64,000 nt of DNA, from contig WIDE01000082.1 of NCBI GenBank assembly GCA_015039315.1, positions 85,530 through 149,529 of the forward strand. The letters are read 5' to 3'. The DNA is from Clavulina sp. PMI_390 (lineage: Eukaryota > Basidiomycota > Agaricomycetes > Cantharellales > Hydnaceae). This document shows, piece after piece, positions 1-10,541 of this stretch (the stretch's first letter is position 1; every line of letters begins with the position of its first letter). A program made the position numbers and the translations under genes. The notes below the pieces were generated by a model that saw only the letters and a list, made by a program, of their open reading frames with translations, had not been told where the DNA came from and did no database searches.

Positions 1-1451
1 CCCTCAATATTACATCGACGACAGGGTTTCTTAGCAGTAGGCCCTTTCATTCGTGTCAGCTTGGCAACAGCAGGCATATCGCCGCAGACATCCAGCAGGT
101 GTGCCCGAAAGGTGAAAGCTTTCATGACGCTACGATCAAATGCATCGACTCCAGCCTCAAGGCGTTCCATGTCCTCGATTAGAGGGATTGCAAACGAGTC
201 GAGATCCTTAGGCGCCTTCGGACCAGGGATGACGCCAATGCAGATGAGATTCTCGTGCTTCATGCGCTCGGAGGGAGGGAGGTTGAGATTGATGAGGAGT
301 AGAGGCCATGCTGAATAGTGCCGCCTCTTGAACGGAGCGAAACCATCAGTGGTGAGGAGGAGCGCAATATCACGAGGATCTTTGAATAGGTGGCTGGAGT
401 CTTTCCAGTTTTGGCTGTCATACACATCATTGACGGTAGGTGTCTCAGCTGCGCTCGACTGAGAGCCAACTGACTCGTTATTTGACTCTTTACAGCGTCG
501 CGAGCGATAGAGCATCAGCTCCACAAGCTCAGGGCAGCTGAATAGCGCAAGAAGTTGGGGAATGGGAGGGAGATAGGAGAAAGTTTTATATGGGGAGCCA
601 TCGGGACGACGGCGGGGGTGTTTGCAGTAGGGGCAGCGGTCATAATCGACCCATGGTCCGGAAAAACAGCAGCAACTCGATGGGCAGCAGTCATATAATT
701 TTCGCTGGAAGGAGCTAAGCTTCTTGACACGTGCTGCCATCACCGGAAGTCTGTGGACCTCGAGGTCCTCAAAGACCAGTTCGAGATCTTCCCAACACTG
801 GCGGGTTATGCCATAACGAACGGCGACTGAAAACTGGCGCAAAAGGGAGAGATCAGCTTCGCTGAGACCATCTGTTTTGACTACCAAAAAAGGTTAATCC
901 TTTTGGTGACACAATGAATAGCCGCTGAACTTACTAGCGTCAGCAACTTCATGCTCAAAAAGCTCATAGAACGAGCGGTTTGCCTGATCATACTCCTCGC
1001 TCTCCAAGAGCAACGGATCTCCGGTGGTCGGGTCCAAAGCGGAATCGTTTCCTGAGCCCTCCAAGCCCTCTTCATCCTCTGCATCTTGAATGATTTGCGC
1101 TACTCGGCGTACGCTGGCACGGGCGCGAGCATCGGTGGAGCTGTCGAGCGTTTCCGGCTCTTGAGTGGGTGAATCTGGCGATAAGATTGGTGGGGATGGA
1201 AACGCGAGAGGAGGTGAAGGAGAGCGAGGCGATGGTGGCGGTGGCGGCGATGGAAGACGGCGAGTGTGGATGCGCACGGGATTGGTAGCGGGCACAGTTA
1301 TGGTAGACCTCTTCCTCTTCTGCGGGACTGTAGAGGTTGACGCCATATGGGCATATGCTGGCCCCTTGGCAGCAAGGTGAAGTCTCTGGGTATGCTCGAC
1401 ATTCATCTTCCCGCACCCACACGGGCAGAGGCTCTTCGCTTGCGGCGCCAT
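1..1451 (-). CDS. Tnp2-family transposase of a CACTA element, N-terminal part (runs off left edge)
   Basis: This should be the DNA transposase that cuts and joins the element ends. Exon 1 is 1451-935, a 54-bp intron (934-881) has GTAAGTT..TAG ends, and exon 2 is 880 to the window edge. The start is the ATG at 1451, giving MAPQAKSLCPCGCGK, the CxCGCG opening typical of fungal Tnp2 proteins. A Pro/Ser-rich linker and an acidic stretch follow. Exon 2 is open for about 290 codons and contains CPYCKHPRRRPDG and FSYLPPIPQLLALF. Near the edge it has GDMPAVAKLTRMKG followed by CRRCNIEG, the core signature of the Tnp2 transposase domain. The catalytic C-terminal half lies outside the window. No frameshift or stop is seen in the visible part. 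Confidence 0.9.
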
Positions 1452-2067
1452 TCGTTCTGGGAACGCACCACAATGGGAAGTTTTTAATCGTTAAACAAGG
1501 AAGAATGCAAAGATGTTGACAGTGGAACTTACCTTTGGAGAAGTTAGAGACTCGCACTGACGCAGGTTTTCGAGTTCAGGGTCGGACTAGTTTGCGTAAT
1601 ACGTGTAGATTTTGAGATATGATTGAGTATCAGGAAGAGAGGTGAGCAGCTCCGGCAGTTTCGAGCGCTAGGGCATTATATAGTAAGAGACTGGGATGGT
1701 AATTGTCGAGATCTTGGCCTACGTATGAGCCAATTTGAAACATGACCCATACGTGACGTCGTCAAAGAAGTCTTGGGGAGGAAAAGGTCTAGATGCAAAG
1801 ATGAAACAATATTCTGAAGCAAGGAAGCTCATCGCGGGCGTCGATTGCACTGTCGGACTCGGCGAATGATGCATTTTGTTTATGTTTACACTTGGTTGTA
1901 TTTTCGCTCCAACGTCTCGTTAAGTACCCCCAACGCTTGGCCCCCCATGCAATTAGCACTCTCCCCGCTTCATCTACGTACTCAAAAACAGTCTCGACCG
2001 GCTACGCTGCCTCTCCCTTGCTTGTAACTGCTTCCCTCTTGCTTCTGCGTTGTTTCTCGTAGACTCG
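1452..2067. promoter_or_regulatory. Divergent promoter region between the two CACTA-element genes
   Basis: These 616 bp separate the start codons of the transposase (minus) and the accessory gene (plus), so both promoters must lie here or in the leaders. The plus-strand side is CT-rich just before the 2068 start, as in many fungal leaders. No TATA box or binding motif could be assigned with confidence. The GGAATATCC-type repeats found at the right end are not obvious here. Confidence 0.4.
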
Positions 2068-3269
2068 ATGCCAAGCGCTCTTCGCGAAGCGGAACAGCGA
2101 GAGGCCCTCCAACTACAGCGAATTGAAGAACTTGAACGTCAGTAATGGCTTCCATCCTCGCCAATTCTCTTACTCCAAGTACTTACCTGCCCCTGCACCC
2201 CCAGGTCAACTCCAGACAGAAACTGAACAGCGCGCAGCCGCAGAAGCAGACCTCGCTGCACGCCGCTCACCGTCTACTGAGCCTTCCGAGGCAAGTCTAT
2301 CTCCGGCGGAACTACTGGCCCGCCATGTCCTTTTGGCTCTTGGGCAATGGGCGCCAGCGGCATTGGATGACTCGATTCCAAGACCAAAAGGGACAATAAT
2401 CAATCTTCAAAAGCATATGGGTATTCCGCAGGAGAAGAAGAAATACTACAATGCTATTCGAGTAAGTCTTTACGTCTTTCCTTTACAATTAAGATCTATT
2501 CATTGACAACTATCGTCAATTGCCTAGAAAATGTTTGGGAAGAAGATGGAGACTGCTGGAATCGTGTGGTATAAATATCTTAACAAGCAAGAGCATAAGA
2601 ATGTGCAGAATTTTATCATTAAGGTATACTGGTTACTTCTTCATCTGCCTGTAGCTGACGCTCTTTCGTCCGTAGATGCGCCACGAAATCCCTTATATGC
2701 GACGATTCGCCGGAGACTGGGCATCGGCTGAAATAGTCCGTACGATACTCAAGAATGACCGCGACGAACATCACAAGCAGAATCTCGAGGAGGATGTTGC
2801 GCTTCATGCTACCGCTTTCAGGCAACGACCCAAACGGACAACCTTACCGGCATCTACACCCAACTCTCCGCAGTCTCAACGCCGTCTTTCGTCCCACGAT
2901 GGGCAGCGAAGCCGATCGTCAACCCCGTTATCGCAGCCACGCGATGGCTCCCCCCAAACTCATCATACTCCACCTCCAGCACCATCTGGAGGTTCAAAAC
3001 GTCCCCGCACACTGGCCACAGATGCCAACGCAGCCGGTGGCGATGGTGATGGTGATGGTGATGACAATGATGACGAAGAGGAAGAAGAAGAGGCACCTCG
3101 CCCCAAAAGGGTATGCCGCAATAGGAATGCTGCTGGGCCATCGAATGCCGGAACAGCCCGTGGTACGGTGACTCCAGCGGGCAATAAGAAGACTAACACA
3201 GCTACTCGCCCTCGCCGTAAGAGTGCTGATGCTTCTCGTGCCGGGAACAGTAGTACCTCGCGTCGCTGA
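2068..3269 (+). CDS. CACTA-element accessory protein (TnpA-like position), unknown function
   Basis: Four exons: 2068-2137, 2205-2461, 2528-2623 and 2676-3269, with all introns GT..AG and the frame kept throughout. The first exon reads MPSALREAEQREALQLQRIEE, a short coiled coil. The middle is a compact basic and aromatic domain around KMFGKKMETAGIVWYKYLNK and MRHEIPYMRRFAGDWASAEI. The C-terminus is low-complexity: Ser/Pro-rich, then a GDGDGDGDD/E-run acidic block, then an Arg/Lys-rich tail. I do not recognise a named domain. It lies inside a CACTA element, divergent from the transposase. By analogy with plant En/Spm TnpA it may bind the subterminal repeats; this is inference only. The acidic block is encoded by a GATGGT microsatellite (about 3040-3070). 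Confidence 0.72.
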
Positions 3270-3799
3270 TACGGGTGAGTGATACCATATCTATCTGCCT
3301 TCATATTCTAGCTCTAACGGTTTGCTCTCTGTTCACGATATACTGATCGCGCTAATGACTTTCCATCATCCGAAGCCTGCAATTTACTTATCCACAAGGT
3401 TCGTGCTCACCAATGTTGCTGTTTTGTGCGCTCCTACTCATCCATTTCTCATCTAAAGTCTCACTTGCGCCTCATCAATTCGATTTGGTACGTTAAGTTA
3501 ATAGTCTTTCATATCTCCTAGTCTCACTTGTCCCCTTCGATTTTAGAAAAACTTTCTGCTTGTGAGTCTACATTCAGCGGTCGTGTATGTGGGCAAGATC
3601 GAGACTCATCTAATTGCTTTATCCATCACACTGTTCTTGCCACCTCTATTAGGTTTCTTTCATGCATACTATCTGTATAGTACTCTTACTCGTAGTCAAT
3701 AGAACAAATTAGCTTTCTTGAGCACCGGAGGAAAACCCGCATCCCTACTAGCGAAAAATCCGCAGAGATAGGTATCGACAATTCCGCTTCCGCAACTGC
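3270..3799. other. Non-coding 3' region inside the CACTA element
   Basis: AT-rich spacer between the accessory gene stop and the subterminal repeat block. It presumably holds the 3' UTR of the accessory gene. No credible reading frame, RNA gene or repeat is seen. Confidence 0.5.
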
Positions 3800-3971
3800 G
3801 GAATATCCGCCATAAATTTAGCGGATTTGGGACAAAATCTAGAGGGAAACCCGCCAATACGCGGGCGGAAATTCCGCCAGACAGTTTACGGAATATCCGC
3901 CATTTTTTGGCAGAAATTCCGCCACTTTTTTAGGTTGTAAATGAGCGTAAATAAAAACGGAAATTCCGCCA
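3800..3971 (+). repeat. CACTA subterminal repeat array (GGAATATCCGCCA / GGAAATTCCGCCA)
   Basis: Five near-identical 13-mers occur at 3800-3812, 3867-3879, 3890-3902, 3912-3924 (first base A) and 3959-3971. Two have the core GGAATATCC and three have GAAATTCC; both cores are self-complementary and each is followed by GCCA. Related partial copies (TTCCGC, GCGGATT) extend left to about 3755. This is the arrangement expected of transposase or TnpA-type binding sites next to a CACTA terminus. Confidence 0.8.
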
Positions 3972-3976
3972 TCTTT

Positions 3977-3988
3977 GGGCCCGTAGTG
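3977..3988 (-). repeat. Right terminal inverted repeat of the CACTA element
   Basis: On the minus strand the outermost bases are CACTACGGGCCC. The CACTA pentamer is the defining terminal signature. The partner repeat at the left end is off the window, so the full repeat length cannot be measured. Confidence 0.8.
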
Positions 3989-4203
3989 GGGCAATTATGG
4001 TCGACTACGTCGACATGATGTGCGAAAAATTAAAGAATAGGCGATAGAATGTGAGCGAATAAGTCATCCGATAAATTTGTGGTAGGACATGTCCAGAAGA
4101 GGCCCGATCCTTTGCATGACTCTTGCATCGTCTGGCCATGCAATGAATGAGCTGTTTCAACAACAAAAAGACTTTGAAAGACAATAAAAACGATTATTAA
4201 GAG

Positions 4204-5426
4204 CTAGCTGTGAGATTGTGTAGGGATTGCTCCGCTGAGTTGACCGTGACGGTGGGCTGGTGCGGCAATATGCTTTGCGATGCGATAACGCATCACAGCA
4301 GAAGTCGGAAGTTCGCCCTCATGAGCAGGAAAGAAGCCTTCGAAATAAAGTGCAGTTTCCACAGGTGATAAAGCAGCAATCACATCCAATGATGTCAGAC
4401 GCGGGAGAGGATACTGGGTGAACAAGCTTATGAGACAATATCTCCAGCGAGACGAGCAATAACATGCGCACTGGCCTGCCCAATCCGGCCTCTGACGGAC
4501 AAGAAGCCAGGTATTGACCACTGGTGTCATCAATGAACCATAGTTCGCGATACTCTACTCCCTCTGGTAATGGATATGGGAGCAGTCGATTGTACAGCTA
4601 CACCATGGCAAAGTAGTTAGCAAAGCCTCAGTTCAACTAGGGGGGAGAGAAACGAACGCGAGCAGTATCATTTGAGTTTTTTGCGACGAGGTATTCGAGT
4701 CGTCGCAGTTGAGCACGGTTGTGGTTGAAGTCGGACTCGAGCTCAATCCGAGAGTTGCAGCCGCGTCCCGCTTGGTCGATTCGGGAGTTGAGCCCGCGCT
4801 CCATTAGGCCGATTCGAGAGTTGAGCCCGCGCTCGGCTTGGTCAATTCGAGAGTAGAGGTCGTGCTTCGCTTGGTCGATCTTTGAGCCAAGCTCATGCTT
4901 GAACTGGTCTAGATCTGAACGGAAACTCGCTTCGACTCGCTGCTCGAATCGTTCAAAGCCGCCTAAAAGACGGTCTAGCTTTGATTCGATCGACTGGTGA
5001 TGCTCATCCATCGCATCGCGCAGGCCAGATACCGTGGATTCAACATTGACAGGTAGCGGTGTTCCGACATTCCCTAAGAATTCAGGGAAATAGGGTAAGT
5101 AATCCTCTGGAGTTAGTGTCGTAGCTACACACTTACCATCGAGGGCTGCAGTTTGGACGCCAGTTGAATATTCTATAGCATTCACCATGATATTTGAAGG
5201 TACTGTAATGACTTCGAGTAGCTCGGTCAAAACAGGTGATATATTTGATAAGTTTCTATAAATCGTGAGCCGCTGGTGTTAACTCACGAGGATGGATTGA
5301 ACAATTTTGGAGCGCGAGGGTGTATTCGATGGCTTCAGTCACGTTTTGAGCTGTAGGAGGGTGCTGTAGCACAGACTTGGGATAGGAGGGGTGACTAAAG
5401 GGGATAAGGGTTGGTGGGAAGGGCAT
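4204..5426 (-). CDS. Coiled-coil protein with conserved C-terminal domain, copy A
   Basis: The main exon (about 5230-4641) encodes a long heptad-like coiled coil with a repeated unit of the type SRIDQAERGLN, ending at RRLEYLVAKNSNDTA. After an intron come an exon reading NRLLPYPLPEGVEY and LWFIDDTSGQYLAS, then a last exon, YPLPRLTSLDVIAAL..YFEGFFPAHEGELP..MRYRIAKHIAAPAH, ending at 4204. The same three-part layout recurs in copy B (5931-6996), which guided the exon joins. The likely start is the ATG at 5426 (MPFPPTLIPFSHPSYP), but the join between this first exon and the coiled-coil exon is unresolved. The only obvious GT..AG pair there is 32 nt apart and gives the wrong phase. Function unknown; no named family recognised. 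Confidence 0.6.
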
Positions 5427-5930
5427 TATAGAACGGGGTGCACGGTGTTCGGTTATGTTTGGGGATAATGTCGTCTAATTAGGCTTGTCTGGTGGACTCT
5501 AAGACACTTTTTTGAAATCTTGGAAAACCCAGCATCTACTTCAGACCACTGATGTGTGCAATCTGGAGCTACAGTATCATAGTGGTAGTTATCATTCTGG
5601 GTAGCCATTCGCTAGTCGTTACGAAACCCTGGCGCGTGAATAGGGTGAACCTGGGCAGCATCAATCGTAGGTACGCCCCAAAGATCAACGATCTGAGACA
5701 CGGGCCACCTTCACGATACCCTTACTGGCGGATTGGACTCCCGGGAGTGGCAACGATAAATTTCTCCATAAATGTAACGCACAGTACGAGCCGAAGAAAC
5801 ATAAGAATCACTGGTCAACACCAGGTTAAAACGGGAAAACAAGTTTTGTGATACGACGGACAGAGCGCAGACACTGGAAGAGGAGTGGTGACATGAAAAC
5901 GAGGAATTATCTCTAGGATCAACGGTTAGA
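5427..5930. other. Intergenic spacer between coiled-coil paralogues
   Basis: About 500 bp between the 5' end of copy A and the 3' end of copy B, which must hold the promoter of copy A and the 3' UTR of copy B. No gene, repeat or recognisable motif is supported. Confidence 0.4.
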
Positions 5931-6996
5931 TTACTGAAGGCCCTGTCCGGCGAACTCTGGATGTGAATGGGCAGGCATCGAAACATGCTTCGCGATCTGA
6001 TATCGCATTCCTTGGGGGCTCGGGAGGTCGCCTTCATGGTCAGGAAAATAGCCTCGGAAATAGCTAGCTGTATCGCTGATCGATAAATTGACAACGACGT
6101 CCAACGAACTGAGGCGAGGAAGAGGATGCTGATGGAAAGAGGTCATCAGACGGGGAGAGAGTCTACGAAGTGACGAATACTCACAAGCCGGTCCGGTCCA
6201 GTTTGTGTAGGGTCGCTCGCGAAATATTGACCATCCTTTATGCTAACGAACCAAATCGTGAGATATTCGTGGTCCTTGGACAACGGGTTTCGCAGCACCC
6301 TGTTGGACGACTAGGCAAGACGAAAATGGTAGTGAGCGGTCGACGAGATAGAGCATTCGGGTCGCAGGATAATAATAAACACACATGAGCGGCTTGATTC
6401 CAGGTCTTGGCATTAAGATACTCAAGACGCTGAATTTGCATACGATTGGTAGTGATTTCAGAGCGAAGTTCTTGTTTCAGTGACTCCAAGTTGGAATGGA
6501 TTTCCTGTTTCAAGGCCTTCACGTCAGCGCGAAGCTCCTGCTTCAGGCGCTCCATGTCGTAGAGAAAGTTTTTCTCGAGTTTCGCATCAGCGCTGACGAG
6601 GCGATCGACCTTCGAGTCGACCTCCTCATCATTGTCGTCGAGCCGAGACTTCAATTGAGTAATCTCCTCGCGCAGGGCAGAAATCTCGGATCGAACATCG
6701 GGGAGAGGCTTTTTGTCTTGACCTGATCAGAAAAATGAATCTGCGGTGAGTACGAGCCGATGTGTTGGCAATGCACGTACTGTACAAACTATTCGCCGGC
6801 AGAGTAGGGGGTTGCACGCCAAATGCACTGAGTGAAGTGCTTGGCTGGATCGGATACGTAATATTACCCCCTAAACGATTCATAAAGTGGTAAGAACCTC
6901 AACGGAAACATAGATGTGATTCGTAGACGCACAAGTGCGTGGCTCACTAGTCATAGTATTGGTTGTCAATGGCGTGGTTGCCTGGATGTTTTGCAT
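5931..6996 (-). CDS. Coiled-coil protein with conserved C-terminal domain, copy B
   Basis: Exon 1 (6996-6948, MQNIQATTPLTTNTMT) joins in phase through a GTGAGC..GAG intron to SSYHFMNRLGGNITYP. A second intron leads to the coiled coil SQDKKPLPDVRSEISAL..REEITQLKSRLDD, with alternating LKQE/MERLKQELR heptads, ending QIQRLEYLNAKTWNQAAH. A further exon gives NRVLRNPLSKDHEYLTIWF and DGQYFASDP; the last gives HPLPRLSSLDVVVNL..YFRGYFPDHEGDLP..MRYQIAKHVSMPAHSH. The last two exons align block by block with copy A, so the pair arose by tandem duplication, while the coiled coils have diverged strongly. Predicted length is about 300 residues. The role is unknown; the coiled coil suggests oligomerisation. 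Confidence 0.7.
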
Positions 6997-7303
6997 GGCG
7001 AAAGAGACTGAATATCACGAGTAAGCCGCCGGTACTTGTAGTTTCGACAAGAGGGGTGGGGTGGGACAAGGTCTGTGAAAGATTGATGGTGGCTGCTTAT
7101 ACTCGATCGGTGACAGTCAAGCTGAGACACTGAGACATTTTTGAAACAAAGGAAAACAAATAAAGTCTGAGACCATACAACAGTGCTTATCTTATTCGGA
7201 AAATAATGGGCCAGTCAGGGAGCACATGAAGACGTAAAGGAGAAATTGTACAGCGCCAAGAAAATATAATTCGTCTCTGAATTTGGGAAGCCGCATTGGA
7301 TGT

Positions 7304-9227
7304 TCACCAATGACGATTCCACATGAGCGCGCTCGTAGCGTTAGCGAACTGATTTGCGAGCATGAGATTGTTCCGCGCCATTTCGAGCCCATGCTGATCG
7401 GCCTTTGCAAAGTTCCCTTGGATCTCCCTTGCCTTCATGGTGAGTTTAGACAGCGGGTCAGGAGGATTAGGGTTTGATGGAGAGGGTGAGAGCGACCCAA
7501 GAGGATGTTTGATAGCGGAGAGTGAGGCGTCGTCCCACAAGGCACGAGTGTCGGAGCCCCATAGGATGCAGCGTTCGTCCACTTTGGAAAGCCGTTGAGG
7601 GATCTAATGAATAGGACGGATGCCGGAGAGATGTTAAAGGATATAGCGGACAAGAAGAAATGAGATCGGCAACAAGTAAGGGAGATGCAGAATAAAATAC
7701 GCACAGGGTGGGGGTAGGATGATGGGCGAACAATGTCGTAGAAGCATTCCTCACAAATCAGGATCTCCTCCTATGAGAAAGGGTGGCTTCACATAGCAGT
7801 CCCCGCGACGAAGAAAGCGAACTCACCGTCCCGTAACATTTCCTCCCTTCGGATTGCACCACTGCTTTCGTGGTAGTGCACAGTGGGATACTAGCATGCA
7901 CGCTCACATGCTCGGCGAAAATGCCGACGTCTCCTTGCCCGCTTGGCCCAGTGGCGATTCCAGCCTTTAACAGTTTCTTGAGGTAAGTCGAGCTTCGCGC
8001 ATTGCCTACACACAGATCGCACAGTCGAGCAGTCCCGGGTGGAAAGGGCGGGAGCTGCACAAATGCCGCCTCGAACGCTGGTCCCCACGGACGGATGTAT
8101 GAATGATAGCATGTAACGCAAAAGTCCGTATTCTCCACTGGTTGACCGTTAGGCCCGCGCAGTCGATACCATGTCCCGTCGCGGATTCCAGCGGCCTCAC
8201 ATTTAGGCGCACGGAACGTCGCCATCACTGCATCACGCCAGAGTTGACTATCCATCCCCGTATTTGTCACAATCAGCCATGCAAAGAGGATGCTGTGGGC
8301 AGTGAAGTCGCATATCTGCGTGGTATTGGGCGGGAAGGGTGTGCGAACGGGGACAAACTCAGCTGCGCGTCCTGTGGCGATGATGGAGTTGTGATAGTGC
8401 TCGTCGCAGACAAGGAAGTCCTGCACCCCATCGCGCGCGAACTCGGGCCGGACCGCCCACCATTGGCGTGGTTCTGCAGTGCCATTTACACCAGAGCAGG
8501 GCTTGACGGCAAATGCTGCTCGAATGGCATCCAAGATGTGGGACCAGGGGACGGTATCAGGACCATATCTCGCGCTTTGCTCGAATATAAATTCGATCGA
8601 GGGCATCCCACCCATGTCGCACGACCACGTCTCCTGTGGCCCCTGGCTTCGGGTGAGCGCAAAGTCTTCGAAGTGCGCGTAGTAGGGAGTCGCACATGCG
8701 ATGGACGTGTAGCAGCTCTCGCAGATAACGAACCCATCAATGGCTTCAGGAGTCCCAGGGCGTTCGCGATTCGCTTTGAGCGTGTACCATCGAAGGTTCG
8801 GTTTGGGAGTAGTGCCTTCTTTGCCTGGGCATGCGGCGACAGAGGTGATGTGAGAAATATAGGAGGTGAAAACCGAGAGGTCTTCGCTCTGAACAGCGTG
8901 ATACCAGGTCTGAATCGTCCTCGGGAAATGGAAATCACAACTGCGTTCGATTTCGTATGGGTCATTGGATTGGGCATGGAAGTAAGTTGAGAAAGGTTGT
9001 GGCATGGGCACGATGTGAGTGTTGTAGCAGTGTGCGCACACGGAGAAGGATTCGTCGGGGACAGCAGCAATGGAAGATTGGGTCGGAGAGTACCACATAA
9101 AGGCTGCTCGATAATCAGAGGCCTCCCGCTTGGTACAGTAACGTGTAGTGAGCACGCGTTGGGCTACACCCGCAGAAGACGGTGTTGGGTATCCACTGGA
9201 CGTTGTAGAGTTGCTGTAAACTGGCAT
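7304..9227 (-). CDS. Fungal protein built of repeated CxxCY modules, function unknown
   Basis: Three exons: 9227-7827 (1401 nt), 7770-7705 (66 nt) and 7603-7304 (300 nt). They sum to 589 codons exactly, with canonical splice sites. The start is the ATG at 9227 (MPVYSNSTTSSGYPTPSS). The protein repeats a module of WY or WW, a spacer, then VCAHCYNTHI / ICESCYTSIA / VCDEHYHNSI / FCVTCYHSYI / ICEECFYDIV, mostly closed by an aromatic-rich segment and a CD pair (CDF, CDM, CDL). There are at least five such units; the third has CDEHY instead of CxxCY. Paired Cys and His in each unit suggest metal binding. A shorter helical C-terminus (MKAREIQGNFAKADQHGLEM) follows. No signal peptide or membrane segment is evident. 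I cannot name the family. Confidence 0.72.
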
Positions 9228-10361
9228 GCTGAAAAAAGTCGTGATTTGCCAAAACCGTCAAGTCGGAAAGGACCCGCAAATGGTGAACAGCAGCCCTAGT
9301 TGATGTTCAGGAGGAGAGTAAGGCTCCTTGGTCGCCAGAAACCGACGGCCGTGAGCCCTATATAACTTTCCGGTCGTAAGTGGAGGGCACGTAAGCGATC
9401 CCGATCGCGGGCCAAACACTCAATGGGCCATGCTGTCACTCCAACTAATGTTCACAAGCCCCGGCGAAGTGATGGGGAGGCTGTTGCGCACTGGCATAGA
9501 GTCGACGTGAAACTGGACCCGAATAATCAGCCTGCGACGAAAACTCAATCGCCACGCTCGGACAGAGGGATATTGGCGCATCGCCATCGGCCTAGTTGCT
9601 TCGATGAAGAGCCACTGTGGTGGATAGCTTGAGGTGATGGTTTACGAGATAGTAAAATGGGTGCGTGAAGTAGCCATCATTGACCAGATGCAGCACCCTC
9701 TTATAGTCTTTTCAGGCTTTGCGCGGGCCGGAAGTAACCGACTTTGCGCTACAGGTCACGCTGTGACCATGATCGTGTGAATTCTGCTGAAGAACATATT
9801 TTCCTCTCTCCTACGACATCTGCCTGGTATTATCACACTCAATGTCATCGACACGGCCCTGGTTAACTGTCGCCGCCTTCTATACGAGGGATTTATGACG
9901 GACTCAGTATTAGTCTGTAACGACCAATTCGTCTCCTTGGGCTCACACATCACAGCAATGAAGACTTAGTATATGACGAGCTCTCAAGATATCGGAAAGT
10001 ATACTTCAGCCAATACACCATTACATATCACTCAAAGATCAATGAGCGGTATCTGCAATCAAACATAAAATAGGTCAACGACCAGACAGGCTCTTCGTTC
10101 TTGATAACTCAATGATGAGTGCTGACGAGGGTGCAGTGCGACTCCCCTAAGTGAATTAATTGTTAGTCACTATCGTTCAGAATTCTATTTGCTTTCTCCG
10201 ACCTAGGAAATACTGCGTGTAACTCTAAGAGGAGGTTTTGACAAGGCAGCTGACAAACAATGAGACGAATAGTTGGCAGATATGATTGCTATCTCCACCG
10301 GCAGATCCACTGACGCTGATGCGCGGTGTCGCTCTTTTGTTTCATTTGGTCGCTACTCAGT
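9228..10361. other. Intergenic region upstream of the metallothionein gene
   Basis: About 1.1 kb between two divergent genes. Short open frames here have no start context, splice signals or recognisable protein features. Nothing further is supported beyond the promoter motifs listed separately. Confidence 0.5.
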
Positions 10362-10462
10362 TGACGTCAGAACGACGTTGAGCGCTGTAGGCGGGCGTCA
10401 CGGGAGAGGTGGAGCGGAAGCTCCTAGTAGTCAGCTGACGGAAATCCTCTTCAGGTATATAA
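10362..10462 (+). promoter_or_regulatory. Metallothionein promoter: CRE palindrome and TATA box
   Basis: A perfect TGACGTCA palindrome (10362-10369), the classic site for CREB/ATF-type bZIP factors, lies upstream of a TATATAA box (10456-10462). The TATA box is about 80 bp before the ATG, a plausible spacing. A second TGACG-like core (CAGCTGACGG) sits just before the TATA box. The pairing with a stress-type gene is suggestive; no metal-response element was assigned with confidence. Confidence 0.5.
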
Positions 10463-10541
10463 GGATTGCGGAGCGGCAGGACATCGACATCATCCTCCGA
10501 AACATCCCACAAATCTACAAATCCTAATCAGACTATCCATC

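Larger units (their letters stand above)
1..3988. mobile_element. CACTA (En/Spm-type) DNA transposon, right part; left end lies outside the window
   Basis: The right terminus reads, on the minus strand, CACTACGGGCCC (3977-3988), the classic CACTA-type end. Inward of it lie at least five copies of a 13-bp subterminal motif (3800-3971). Further in are two divergent genes: an accessory protein (2068-3269, plus) and a Tnp2-type transposase (1451 leftwards, minus) that runs off the window. A transposase, a divergent second gene, subterminal repeats and a CACTA terminus together form the standard plan of this superfamily. The 3 bp outside the end are GGG (3989-3991), but the target duplication cannot be checked because the left end is missing. 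Both genes look open, so the copy may be young or autonomous. Confidence 0.88.

Noticed and set aside
8103..8990. 295-codon open frame on the plus strand
   Set aside because: It is antisense to the Cys-module gene, whose three exons sum exactly to 589 codons with canonical splice sites. The antisense product has no recognisable features.
10273..10527. 84-codon open frame just before the metallothionein
   Set aside because: It overlaps the CRE motif, TATA box and leader of the metallothionein gene and shows no protein-like features.
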